In this document: positions 7,857 through 15,515 of the stretch, in pieces | Layout: each line of letters begins with the position of its first letter | How positions within the stretch are numbered: position 1 is the first letter of the stretch | Source: CAVROP01 sp050012175 | Lineage (GTDB): Bacteria > Acidobacteriota > Terriglobia > UBA7540 | Assembly (NCBI GenBank): GCA_050012175.1 | Contig: JBEKHR010000002.1 | Coordinates: forward strand, 151,288-215,287 | Direction of reading: 5' to 3' | DNA: 64,000 nucleotides | Notes under the pieces: model-generated | What the model was told of the DNA's origin: nothing | What the model saw: only the letters and a program-made list of their open reading frames with translations | The model's database searches: none | Translations under genes and position numbers: made by a program

Positions 7857-8680
7857 TTCATTCCTACGATTGCGATCCCCGCCTGGTTGGCTTCCTCGAT
7901 CATGGCTTGGCGTTCAAACAGTAGGGTCTTGCCCGCGTCCACTGCCAGCACGTGAGCGTTTGACCGTCGCATCACCTGAATAGTCTTCAGTCCCACCACG
8001 GGGACGTCAAAGCGCATGTCCTGGCGGGGCTTACTTACTTTGACGACCACCAGTCTCCGCCCGTTACTCAGGCTAGCCGCGCGTTCGATGGTGGCGTCCG
8101 TCCCTTCCATAGCCTCCACGGCCACGCAAGCCCGGTCAGACACCACGATGGTTTGGCCGATATCGAGGCCCGCAAGCTTCTTGGCGATCTCGCGGCCGTA
8201 GGCGATATCCGATTGGTCTTCAGCGTCCGGCGCGCGGCGCGTGAGTGGACCGGCCTCCGGGAGCAGCGGCTTCAGGAAAAGCGTCGAATCCACCACCTGG
8301 ATTCCCCGGCTTTCGAGCATGCCCACGAATACCCCAATCAACGAGTCCGTATTCTTCCGCTGCAGACTTTGCAGGGCGCGGCTCACCAACCCATCCGGTT
8401 TGATGGAGCTGAAGAGTTGCGCGTGCTTCACCTGGCCGGCCAGCACCACTTTGCTGGCCCGCTCGGCGACCAGCAGATCCAGGAGCTTCGAAACCTCGCC
8501 CAAGCTTAGCCAGTGAATGGCGCTCGCCAGGGTTGCAAGTTCCGGCGATGCTTCTTCCTTGATGCCCACGACCAGTGGATCGATGCCTTGGTCCCGCGCG
8601 GCTTCCAGCACCAGGAAGGGGAAATGTCCGTTTCCCGCAATGATCGCATATCGGTCTGGAAGGCTTATCGATTCGGTCAT
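7850..8680 (-). CDS. lpxI: UDP-2,3-diacylglucosamine pyrophosphatase LpxI
   Basis: 276 residues, the normal length for LpxI (former DUF1009). Hydrolyses UDP-2,3-diacylglucosamine to lipid X in lipid A synthesis, replacing LpxH. Family features: N-terminal YAIIAGNGHFPFLV, KVVLAGQVKH, DSLIGVFVGMLESRGIQVVD, the GQTIVVSDRACVAVEAMEGT block, and C-terminal RFDVPVVGLKTIQVM ... AVDAGKTLLFER. It starts at an ATG (MTESISLPDRY). It lies 132 bp downstream of lpxA, with a repeat hairpin in the gap. Confidence 0.94.
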   Translation of the reverse strand: MTESISLPDRYAIIAGNGHFPFLVLEAARDQGIDPLVVGIKEEASPELATLASAIHWLSLGEVSKLLDLLVAERASKVVLAGQVKHAQLFSSIKPDGLVSRALQSLQRKNTDSLIGVFVGMLESRGIQVVDSTLFLKPLLPEAGPLTRRAPDAEDQSDIAYGREIAKKLAGLDIGQTIVVSDRACVAVEAMEGTDATIERAASLSNGRRLVVVKVSKPRQDMRFDVPVVGLKTIQVMRRSNAHVLAVDAGKTLLFERQAMIEEANQAGIAIVGMKD

Positions 8681-8687
8681 GGGGCAC

Positions 8688-8812
8688 TTGAAATCAGAAA
8701 GTAGAAATCAGAAATTAGAAATTGAAAACTCGAAATTGGAAAATCGCCGCTGAGCATCTTAACAGTCAGACTTCGAGTTTCGAATTTTCCAATTTCGACT
8801 TTCGAGATTCGG
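8688..8812. repeat. Inverted pair of GAAATCAGAAA/TTTCGAGTTTC repeat arms
   Basis: Left arm GAAATCAGAAAGTAGAAATC and variants (8690-8742), right arm of TTCGAGTTTCGAATTTTCC variants (8768-8808). It fills the lpxA-lpxI gap and can fold into a hairpin with a loop of about 25 nt. Same family as 6613, 7723 and 11030. Confidence 0.75.
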
Positions 8813-9589
8813 TCACTTCACTACGCCGCGCTCAGAAGTCCGGATAAATTCCACCAATGCCCGGACGTGGTCGGACTTGAAGCCTGAAGACTCGATGGCT
8901 TCCAGTGCCTGGGTGGTGTTCAACTTGGATCGGGTCAGCAAGCGGAAGGCACGTTCCATTTCCTTCAAGTCGTCAGCGCTCAGGCCGCGCCGCTCCAGCC
9001 CAAGGCGGTTGGCCCCCAGAACGCTCAGCGGGCGGGGGGCAGAGGTCTTCGAGTAAGGGAGGATGTCCTGGTTCACGACACTATAACTTCCCAGGAAACT
9101 GTAGGCGCCGATGCGACAGAACTGGTGAATGCCGCAAAACGCACCCACCGAGGCGTAATCCTGAATCTCGACGTGGCCGGCCAGCGAGGCGCCGTTCGCC
9201 ATGATCACATGGTCTCCCAGGCGGCAGTTGTGCGCGATGTGAACGTAGGCCATCAACAGGTTATGACTGCCGATTCTGGTGATCCCTTCCCCCTCCACCG
9301 TGGCGCGGTGAATGGTGACGAACTCGCGGATGGTATTGCCCTCGCCGATCTCCACGCGCGTCGGTTCGCCGCCGTATTTCAGATCTTGGGGAGCAAGTCC
9401 GATCGACGCGTACGGGAAGACGCGGTTTCCCCTGCCCAGTCGCGTGTTCCCGTCGAGCACCGCGTGGGACATCACCTCACAGTCCTCTCCCAACTCGACG
9501 TTTTCCCCGACCAGGGAATAAGGCCCCACCGTCACGCTGCAGGCGAGCTTGGCGTTGGGATGGACGATGGCTGTGGGGTGAGCCTTCAT
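8813..9589 (-). CDS. lpxA: Acyl-ACP-UDP-N-acetylglucosamine O-acyltransferase
   Basis: 258 residues. First step of lipid A synthesis. The left-handed beta-helix hexapeptide repeats are visible throughout (AIVHPNAKL, VTVGPYSLVG, VMSHAVLDG). The catalytic His block HIAHNCRLGDHVIMANG is present (about residue 119), as is the C-terminal helical domain (EMERAFRLLTRSKLNT). The start overlaps the fabZ stop as ATGA, so the two are translationally coupled. Confidence 0.96.
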   Translation of the reverse strand: MKAHPTAIVHPNAKLACSVTVGPYSLVGENVELGEDCEVMSHAVLDGNTRLGRGNRVFPYASIGLAPQDLKYGGEPTRVEIGEGNTIREFVTIHRATVEGEGITRIGSHNLLMAYVHIAHNCRLGDHVIMANGASLAGHVEIQDYASVGAFCGIHQFCRIGAYSFLGSYSVVNQDILPYSKTSAPRPLSVLGANRLGLERRGLSADDLKEMERAFRLLTRSKLNTTQALEAIESSGFKSDHVRALVEFIRTSERGVVK

Positions 9590-10077
9590 TGACCTGATTG
9601 ACCCGGGCGCTCCGTGATTGCGAACGTCACAATGGCTTCAGCCACCATCTTCCCGTCCACGGTAGCTTGACCATTCATTTTTCCAAAATTGGTGCGCCGG
9701 TTCAGTAACTGCATCTCGATTCGAAGTTGATCGCCCGGCAGCACGGGGCGACGGAACTTGGCGTTTTCGATGCTGGTAAAATAGATCAGCTTTTTGTCCT
9801 TGTCCGGCATGTCACGGTAGATCATCACACCCGCCACCTGGGCCATGCATTCAATGATCAACACCCCGGGCATGACGGGCGCGCCGGGGAAATGGCCCTG
9901 GAAAAACGGCTCATTGATGGTGACGTTCTTGAGCCCGACAATGCGTTTCTGGCCCTCGATTTCCAGTATGCGGTCAACCAGCAAAAACGGATAACGATGT
10001 GGAAGAAAGCTCATGATATCCATAATGCTGTAAACGAAGCGCTTCTCCGTATCGGGGACTGCCACAGAATCAGCCAC
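9586..10077 (-). CDS. fabZ: 3-hydroxyacyl-[acyl-carrier-protein] dehydratase FabZ
   Basis: 163 residues. Dehydrates 3-hydroxyacyl-ACP in fatty acid elongation and competes with LpxA for substrate, which explains their pairing. The hot-dog fold motifs LPHRYPFLLVDRI (active His) and GHFPGAPVMPGVLIIECMAQ (catalytic Glu) are present. GTG start at 10077 gives MADSVAV. lpxD, which often precedes fabZ, is absent from the upstream side, where the divergent coaE lies instead. This is the first gene of the lipid A operon in this window. Confidence 0.95.
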   Translation of the reverse strand: MADSVAVPDTEKRFVYSIMDIMSFLPHRYPFLLVDRILEIEGQKRIVGLKNVTINEPFFQGHFPGAPVMPGVLIIECMAQVAGVMIYRDMPDKDKKLIYFTSIENAKFRRPVLPGDQLRIEMQLLNRRTNFGKMNGQATVDGKMVAEAIVTFAITERPGQSGQ

Positions 10078-10277
10078 ACTTCACCGTCCAATTCGATTTC
10101 GGCCCTTGCCGACGCCCACCAAGCTTGTCTTTTCAGCCTGTGCAATATGTGGGAGCGGCTGCAAACGACCGTTAGGTCATTATAAACGAAACCCACCACC
10201 CTTCCAATCTGCACCGCAGGGTGGTAATCGAACCTATGCTAAACTGGCTGGCTGAGCAGGTCGCTGAAAAAAGTACT

Positions 10278-10332
10278 GCGTGTCATTCCGAGCCCGCCAT
10301 TCTTGTTGGCAAGCGATTCCTCAGGATGACAC
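10278..10332. repeat. GTCATTCYGA-type hairpin
   Basis: CGTGTCATTCCGAG at the left and CTCAGGATGACACG at the right form a near-perfect terminal inverted repeat around 27 nt. It lies between the divergent fabZ and coaE genes and belongs to the family seen at 28391, 29439 and 63770. Confidence 0.65.
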
Positions 10333-10359
10333 GCGAATTTCCGCTCTTTCTCGTCAACC

Positions 10360-10971
10360 ATGGATGGAAGCTTCGGATTGACAGGTGGGATCGCATCCGG
10401 CAAGAGCACCGTGGCGCGCTTCCTGGAGGCGCTGGGCGCAAAGGTGATTGATGCTGACCGCGTCGGCCACGAATTGCTCCAGCCGTCCAACCCGGTCTAC
10501 AACGAAGTCGTCTCGCACTTTGGCTGCGGGATTTTGAAGCCTTGCGGCGAAATCGATCGCGGGCGGCTGGGCTCAATGGTCTTTGCCGACCCGCAGAAGC
10601 TCAGCGAACTTACCTCCATCATGCATCCCAGCCTGATCGCGCGCGTCAAGGAACTCGCAGAGGAGTTTCGCTCCCGGCAGCCTCGAGCTGTAATCCTTGT
10701 GGATGCGGCGCTGATCTATGAGGCCGGTGTCGCGGACTGCTTCGCCAAAATCCTGGTGGCATGGTGCAGGCCCGAGCAACAAATCGAGCGGCTGATGGCG
10801 AAAACCCACATCTCCCGCCAAGATGCGCTCAGGCGCATGGCATCCCAGATTCCGGCTGAAGAGAAGCGCCGTCGCGCCGATTACTTGATTGATTGCTCAG
10901 GAAGCCTTGAGGAGACGCGGGCGCAGGTGGAGGCCCTCTACCCGGAAATCAAGCGCCTGGCGGAAGGTTGA
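10360..10971 (+). CDS. coaE: Dephospho-CoA kinase
   Basis: 203 residues. Final step of coenzyme A synthesis. P-loop GLTGGIASGKSTVARFLE right at the N-terminus, VIDADRVGHELLQP, LTSIMHPSLIARV and RLMAKTHISRQDALRRMASQ lid motifs are all typical. ATG at 10360 places the P-loop at residue 6, as in the family. Stands alone on the plus strand between two minus-strand blocks. Confidence 0.94.
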   Translation: MDGSFGLTGGIASGKSTVARFLEALGAKVIDADRVGHELLQPSNPVYNEVVSHFGCGILKPCGEIDRGRLGSMVFADPQKLSELTSIMHPSLIARVKELAEEFRSRQPRAVILVDAALIYEAGVADCFAKILVAWCRPEQQIERLMAKTHISRQDALRRMASQIPAEEKRRRADYLIDCSGSLEETRAQVEALYPEIKRLAEG

Positions 10972-11029
10972 GTGCAGGAGTCTTCGGAAACTCCGGGGAT
11001 AGGTATTCACCGCGGGTCAGGGGCTCGGA

Positions 11030-11213
11030 GAAACCAGAAAGCAAAAACTAGAAATTAGAAACTCGCAACCTTGTCTACTGCCCATCAAGGGTTCAGGGAG
11101 GGACAAGGCCATAAGGCCAAGCTATCTTCTTGCCTTGGTCGAGAAGACCGGCAAAGATAAGGAGTCCTGAATTTCCAGTTTCTAATCTCAAATTTCAAAT
11201 CTCAAATTTCCCA
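11030..11213. repeat. Inverted GAAATTAGAAA/TTTCTAATCTC repeat arms
   Basis: Left arm AAAAACTAGAAATTAGAAAC (about 11040-11062), right arm of TTTCCAGTTTCTAATCTC variants (11171-11212), separated by about 110 bp of unique sequence. The right arm runs into the last codons of the DUF374 gene. Confidence 0.65.
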
Positions 11214-11983
11214 CCCCGCTGGCGGGTTCGCAACGCCCACGCCTCACCTTGTCGCCGGAGGTCATCCAGAGTGTTCTGCACTTCCCTAAGCTTGCTGGCC
11301 TGTTCCTCCTCGCTGGCCTGCGGGGAGACCACGATGGGCGGCGCGATGAACATCGCGGCGCGTGAGAAAGGGTGAGGGAACTGCGTCAAGTCCCAGGTGC
11401 GGCGAAAGACGTAGGCGCGGCGCAAGGCGATGTGGAAGCAAAGGATAGCGGCCCCGGTGGCTTTTGAAAGCAACACCGACCCGCGCTTGGCGACGTAGCG
11501 CGGGCCGCGCGGGCCGTCGATGGTGAAAGCCGCGTCTCTTCCTTTTCTCAGGCACTCGATCATCTCCGCCAGGGCTTGCGATGCTCCTCGTGTGCTCGAG
11601 CCGCGCGCCGCGCCGTAGCCGTGCCTCTGGATAATCCTTGCGATATATTCGCCATCAAAATTCCGGCTCGTCATCACCACGATTCCGCGTTTTCTCCAGA
11701 ACCAGCAGGCGGAAAAGATTTCGCGATGCCAGAAGGTGTAAATGAGCCCCTGGCCCCGTTTGGTGGCGGCTTCCCAGTTCTCCCAACCGCAAACTTCCCA
11801 CCGCAGGCTGCGCCCAATCAGCAGCACGGCCAAGGTGCCAACCCAACTTGCAAGGCACATTTGAACCCGCTCCCATAAACTGAAAGCTCGCGGGTTCTCA
11901 CGCAGGCGCACCTCCTCCTTTGATGAGGGGGCGACCTCACTTTCCGTGGGCGAGGCTGGAGTTTTGATGAGCGGGTCGGACAT
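11195..11983 (-). CDS. DUF374 lysophospholipid acyltransferase-like protein
   Basis: 262 residues. Distantly related to lysophospholipid and lipid A acyltransferases; the family is predicted to acylate an envelope lipid at the inner membrane. Visible features: an N-terminal hydrophobic segment (MCLASWVGTLAVLLIG), the acyltransferase-like FWHREIF, the conserved SRNFDGEYIARIIQRHGYGAARGSS blocks in the DUF374 pattern, and the FTIDGPRGPRYVAKRGSVLL motif that defines DUF374. A lipid A link is plausible given lpx genes nearby but is not shown. Confidence 0.82.
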   Translation of the reverse strand: MSDPLIKTPASPTESEVAPSSKEEVRLRENPRAFSLWERVQMCLASWVGTLAVLLIGRSLRWEVCGWENWEAATKRGQGLIYTFWHREIFSACWFWRKRGIVVMTSRNFDGEYIARIIQRHGYGAARGSSTRGASQALAEMIECLRKGRDAAFTIDGPRGPRYVAKRGSVLLSKATGAAILCFHIALRRAYVFRRTWDLTQFPHPFSRAAMFIAPPIVVSPQASEEEQASKLREVQNTLDDLRRQGEAWALRTRQRGGKFEI

Positions 11984-11996
11984 AGCGGCTAGGGGT

Positions 11997-12389
11997 CTAG
12001 TTGGATCGAAAGCGGTGGAGCTTCAGTCCTGGAATGTGGCTGAAGTCGCGGTCGAGAGTAAAGAGCGAGCAGCGCTCGCGGAGGACCACGGCCGCAAGGA
12101 GACAATCTCCGACTTCGAGTTTATAGCCGCGCGCATCTGCTTCCGCGGCGATCTCTCCCGCCTTAAGCCAGCTCGTTCGATCGATTTCCAGATAGAAGAG
12201 TGGCTCCATGGCGTCCAGCATCAGCCTGAGCTGGTTTGGCGTCCGGCAGCCTCGGCGAAGTTCCGCCAGGACCAGACCGGCGGTCGCAACCGCCTCGCTC
12301 CGGAGCAGGCCGTCCATCTCCTTTTCAATCAGCTCATCTTTCCGCTGGAAATATTCAATCCACACCGAGGTGTCAACGAGGACGAGCAA
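11997..12389 (-). CDS. vapC: PIN-domain ribonuclease toxin (VapC family)
   Basis: 130 residues from a TTG start at 12389 (MLVLVDTSVWIEYF). The PIN-domain acidic residues are all present: D6 in VDTSVW, E in VLAELRRG, D in EVGDCLLAAV and D in TLDRDF. The TTG was chosen because the family almost always begins just before V-D-T-S and no ATG or GTG lies nearby. It overlaps vapB by 17 nt, the usual antitoxin-toxin arrangement. Confidence 0.88.
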   Translation of the reverse strand: MLVLVDTSVWIEYFQRKDELIEKEMDGLLRSEAVATAGLVLAELRRGCRTPNQLRLMLDAMEPLFYLEIDRTSWLKAGEIAAEADARGYKLEVGDCLLAAVVLRERCSLFTLDRDFSHIPGLKLHRFRSN

Positions 12390-12591
12390 AGTTGCGGCTC
12401 CACCCTTTCCTGAGCGTTTTCCAATCCAAGTCAAACCTGACCTTCCCCTTAAGGGCAATGAGCTTTTCGATCTTCCTTCGCCGAACATAATCTTGAAGCG
12501 CTTGGCGCACTGCTTCGGTCTTTGTAGAGGCGCCGGTCTCCTTCATCACCGAAGCGAGGGTGCCGTCGTCAATGTTGAGAGTAGTGCGCAT
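12373..12591 (-). CDS. vapB: VapB-type antitoxin
   Basis: 72 residues. The N-terminus MRTTLNIDDGTL is a ribbon-helix-helix beta strand, followed by TKTEAVRQALQDYVRRRK, the helix pattern of type II antitoxins, and a C-terminal LKGKVRFDLDWKTLR stretch that would wrap the PIN toxin. ATG at 12591 gives the canonical N-terminus. It is the first gene of a two-gene operon with vapC. Such pairs normally repress their own promoter. Confidence 0.85.
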   Translation of the reverse strand: MRTTLNIDDGTLASVMKETGASTKTEAVRQALQDYVRRRKIEKLIALKGKVRFDLDWKTLRKGWSRNFARPR

Positions 12592-12758
12592 GGCCAATCC
12601 TTTGCACGTCCGCGACCGCTGATGATATGCTCCCCGTGGCATGCGAAACACCATGAATCGTATGCTCAATAAACAATACCATGATGTGGTCCGGGCTGGC
12701 AAGTGGCGTCGGGCCGCTTCGCACCCCGGCCATCGCTTCTTGCGCACATGAAGACGTT

Positions 12759-12851
12759 TACTCCCGCCTCCTCAGCCTTCCCAACTAACCACCGGACCAG
12801 CCTGTCGAAAGAGACGAGATGGCTCCCATGGTTGTGGAAAAACGGAGCCAT
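12759..12851 (-). pseudogene. Remnant of electron transfer flavoprotein-ubiquinone oxidoreductase
   Basis: A stretch of about 31 codons on the minus strand reads FHNHGSHLVSF, DRLVRWLVGKAEEAGVNVF. This follows the ETF-QO pattern (NHGNYV.SL..LVRWL...AE..GV.(V/I)F) well, but neither the FAD-binding region before it nor the substrate and Fe-S regions after it are present. I read it as a gene stub left between vapB and the TPR gene. The identification rests on pattern memory and needs a search. Confidence 0.45.
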
Positions 12852-12874
12852 TGATGAGGAGCTTCCAAAGCCCT

Positions 12875-13603
12875 TTATTGGGGGAGTCCGGCCATCTCCT
12901 GCTTCAAGGCTTCTGCAATGGAGGCATCCGAGCCGAATTCCTTCTGAATTTGATTGTAAAGCTTCCGAGCCTGCCCCGGCTGGGAGTCTTTCAAGGCATC
13001 AGCCAGCGCTAATAGTGCGCTTGCCCTCGGCACTGCCAAGCTGGGATGATCGACGAGGTTCTGATAGATTGTGACAGCTTCCTGTTTCTTGCCACTCTTG
13101 AGGAACTCGCTTGCCAGGGCGAACTGAGCCAGTGCGGCAATCTCCCGGTCTCCATCACGACTGGCTTCTTGCAGGGTATTAATGGCTGCGGCCGAGTTTC
13201 CGAGCAGCGATTCACAGACCCCCACATGGTAACGCGCAATGGTGACGGCTTTCGGCCGAGGGAACATCCGGTACTTCAGGACAATGGCGTTGAATTGTTC
13301 CCGCGCCGTCTTGTACTTTTCGGCTGCGGTCGGGAAGGACTCCGAGTCAGCGCCCAGAGTGCCGGGCGCGGGAGGTCCAACGTAGGCTTGGAAAGTCCTC
13401 AAGGCGGAAGCGAGATCGACATTGGCGCTGGCCTCCTGCTGGTCGAGGTAATACTTCAGTCCCCCCGCCAAGCCCACCACCACAATGACCAGGACGGCGA
13501 CAGTCAGAATTTCCTTGAGATGTGATTTCAGATATTGCTCGAGTTGGTCCAGAGTTTCGCGAAACTCGTCCTGCTTCAGTTCGTGGCGCGTCAACCGGTC
13601 CAT
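12875..13603 (-). CDS. Membrane-anchored TPR protein (YfgM/TPR_21-like)
   Basis: 242 residues. Short cytoplasmic N-terminus rich in charge (HELKQDEFRETLDQLEQYL), one transmembrane helix (ILTVAVLVIVVVGLAGGLKYYL, about residues 36-57), then TPR-like helical pairs (AVTIARYHVGVCESLLGNSAAA, IAALAQFALASEFLKSGKKQ, SALLALADALKDSQPGQA). The layout matches YfgM-like proteins that sit on the outside of the inner membrane and associate with the secretion and outer-membrane assembly machinery. The exact partner cannot be told. Confidence 0.75.
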   Translation of the reverse strand: MDRLTRHELKQDEFRETLDQLEQYLKSHLKEILTVAVLVIVVVGLAGGLKYYLDQQEASANVDLASALRTFQAYVGPPAPGTLGADSESFPTAAEKYKTAREQFNAIVLKYRMFPRPKAVTIARYHVGVCESLLGNSAAAINTLQEASRDGDREIAALAQFALASEFLKSGKKQEAVTIYQNLVDHPSLAVPRASALLALADALKDSQPGQARKLYNQIQKEFGSDASIAEALKQEMAGLPQ

Positions 13604-13914
13604 AGCGGAGTCTCCTCAATGCAGCTAAATTTATTCATCTTAGCAACCCTGCGGGGAAGCGTCAAATGGCGGTAAGCAGTTTTGTCGGTAAGCAGTTTGC
13701 AGTTTGCTGATGAGCGGGCAATTGTGAATAGTGAATAGTGAATTATGAAATGCCTACTGCCTGCCGCTTACTGCCTACTGTTCTTCCCCAGTCCCCAGCC
13801 AACGAACCTAGGCGATAAGCAACAGAAGGCATTCAGCAGCGGGCACACCGAAGGCAGCAATTCATAATTCACAATCAGAATTGCCCCAGCCCCTCGTACC
13901 TGTCAACTACCGCC
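13604..13914. repeat. Intergenic low-complexity inverted repeats
   Basis: No gene seen. The region holds GTGAATAGTGAATAGTGAATT near 13725 and AATTCATAATTCACAATCAG near 13860, which are inverted partners, plus CCTACTGCCTGCCGCTTACTG and CCCCAGTCCCCAGCC word-like repeats. Similar words recur at about 28195-28320 and 50515-50575. Confidence 0.6.
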
Positions 13915-15426
13915 CTACGTCCCGTACTTCTTCACGATGTAGTTGGCGACCTCTTGTTCGAAGGCGGGATAGCTGAGACGAAGCTCATCCTGAAGAAGAA
14001 CGCCGAAATCGGGTTGAGAAGGCATGGCTTTGAGGAGGTTGCGGATCTCGACCATATCGAAGGTGGTTCGGAGGTACTCGAGGGCAGCCAGCGATTTGGC
14101 GTAAGCCAGGGCCACTTGGTCCTGTGGCATGTTCAGGAAGGGACCTTCGAGCGAGGGGAGAGACGGCAAGCGGCCGGTGGCAACCGCCCGCGCAAGCTGC
14201 GATCCCATCGTCGCCGTTGTGGCCCCCTCCTCGAGTTGCGCCAGACCTTCGTTAAACCAAATGGGACAACGGCCCATGGTGATCTGCCGGACGAAGGAGT
14301 GCGTCAGCTCATGCTTGAGCACGCGGGCGAGTTCCACGTTCACCTGCGTCAAGCCTGAAACCGGCACACGGATTTTTCCGTCGTTGAGTGCGCCCACCCA
14401 GGTGGGTGATCGAGTGACATCTTTGAACGCCTGGTTGGGGTAGAGGAGCGCGACAATCACTTCGCGCGGGCTGTAGTCAAGGTCGAGCACCAGGTCCTGA
14501 AACGATCCCTCCAGGCTGTTAAGAACCTCGCCGCTCAGCTTCTCGCCCTGCTCGCCTGCGTAGCGGAGCAGGAAGTGGCTGCTGCGGAGTTCGCGGTAGG
14601 AGCCGGAGATTTCTCGCTCGCGTTCCGCCTTGGCCACGGCTTCATGGATGCGCGGGTTATCCGCGATGGCCAGCGCCTTGTTCCACTGGGCGATGGCCTC
14701 GTCCATATCCTCCATGCCGTAATAAGCTGACCCCAACAGCATGGGGACGTCCGCAGATTTGGGGTAGCGGTCAGCGGCGGGCAACAGCAGGTCCAGGGCT
14801 TCCAAATAATGGCTCTGTGTCACCTGAAGGTAGCCCAGCGCCAGCGTCAGGGACAGATCGTTGGGAAGCAGCTTCAGCGCCTGCTGGTATTTCTGGATGG
14901 CGCCCTCGGGGTCGCCTTGGCGCGCCCGGAAGAGCGCAGCCTGCTGATAGCCCTGCTTGAGCAGACGGGCATTTTCCGGGGAGGGATTGTGGGTCATTTC
15001 GTTATCAAGGTGCAGGAGATAGGCCTCATCCACTGCCCCGTGCTTGATGACCAGCGAATCTGTCCCGGAGGAGGGTTCCCCGGAAAGGTGCGAAGGCAGC
15101 GGAACCTCCCGCGATTTCTCCGGTGGGGTTTCACTCTCCTGCGGAGGTTGCTCCTCAACAGGGTCGGCTGATTTCTGGATGTGGTCCACCATCGACTTTG
15201 GGATAGAGAGTTCTCCACCCTGGATCAAGTAGATCACCTGCATCGAGTCCTCCTGCGTCACCTGTCCCACTATCTTCCGGCCATTCTTCAGATAGATAAC
15301 GTCAGCAAACGCGGTGGAAGGCATAAGCGTGGCTAGAAATGGAAGGAGGAACAGGGATACACTTATCACTCTCTTCCTCCGGAGAATGATCGGCCGCCGT
15401 CCCAATGTGACTCGTGGCCCAAGCAT
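13915..15426 (-). CDS. Secreted TPR protein with MA-family metallopeptidase domain
   Basis: 503 residues from the ATG at 15426. A Sec-type signal (RKRVISVSLFLLPFLATL ... STAFA) precedes DVIYLKNGRKIVGQV, a small beta module common in acidobacterial secreted proteins. TPRs follow (about residues 160-290: AIQKYQQALKLLPND, AIAQWNKALAIADN). The C-terminal part has the zinc-binding HELTHSFV motif near residue 373 and the downstream FNEGLAQLEEG that supplies a third ligand, as in MA-clan gluzincins. The frame is open up to 15582, but starting there would overlap the divergent M1 gene and bury the signal peptide. Confidence 0.8.
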   Translation of the reverse strand: MLGPRVTLGRRPIILRRKRVISVSLFLLPFLATLMPSTAFADVIYLKNGRKIVGQVTQEDSMQVIYLIQGGELSIPKSMVDHIQKSADPVEEQPPQESETPPEKSREVPLPSHLSGEPSSGTDSLVIKHGAVDEAYLLHLDNEMTHNPSPENARLLKQGYQQAALFRARQGDPEGAIQKYQQALKLLPNDLSLTLALGYLQVTQSHYLEALDLLLPAADRYPKSADVPMLLGSAYYGMEDMDEAIAQWNKALAIADNPRIHEAVAKAEREREISGSYRELRSSHFLLRYAGEQGEKLSGEVLNSLEGSFQDLVLDLDYSPREVIVALLYPNQAFKDVTRSPTWVGALNDGKIRVPVSGLTQVNVELARVLKHELTHSFVRQITMGRCPIWFNEGLAQLEEGATTATMGSQLARAVATGRLPSLPSLEGPFLNMPQDQVALAYAKSLAALEYLRTTFDMVEIRNLLKAMPSQPDFGVLLQDELRLSYPAFEQEVANYIVKKYGT

Positions 15427-15515
15427 ACTCCAGGAATGATACAACACCCGCCGTGATTGGGTCGAGTTGTACTGCGCGGCCCTCCGCGCTAGAGTAAGAG
15501 CCGAGAGGTAAGAAA

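Noticed and set aside
12666..12851. Intact 61-residue gene
   Set aside because: Only the first half resembles a protein family (ETF-QO); the remainder is random-like, so it is listed as a pseudogene fragment.
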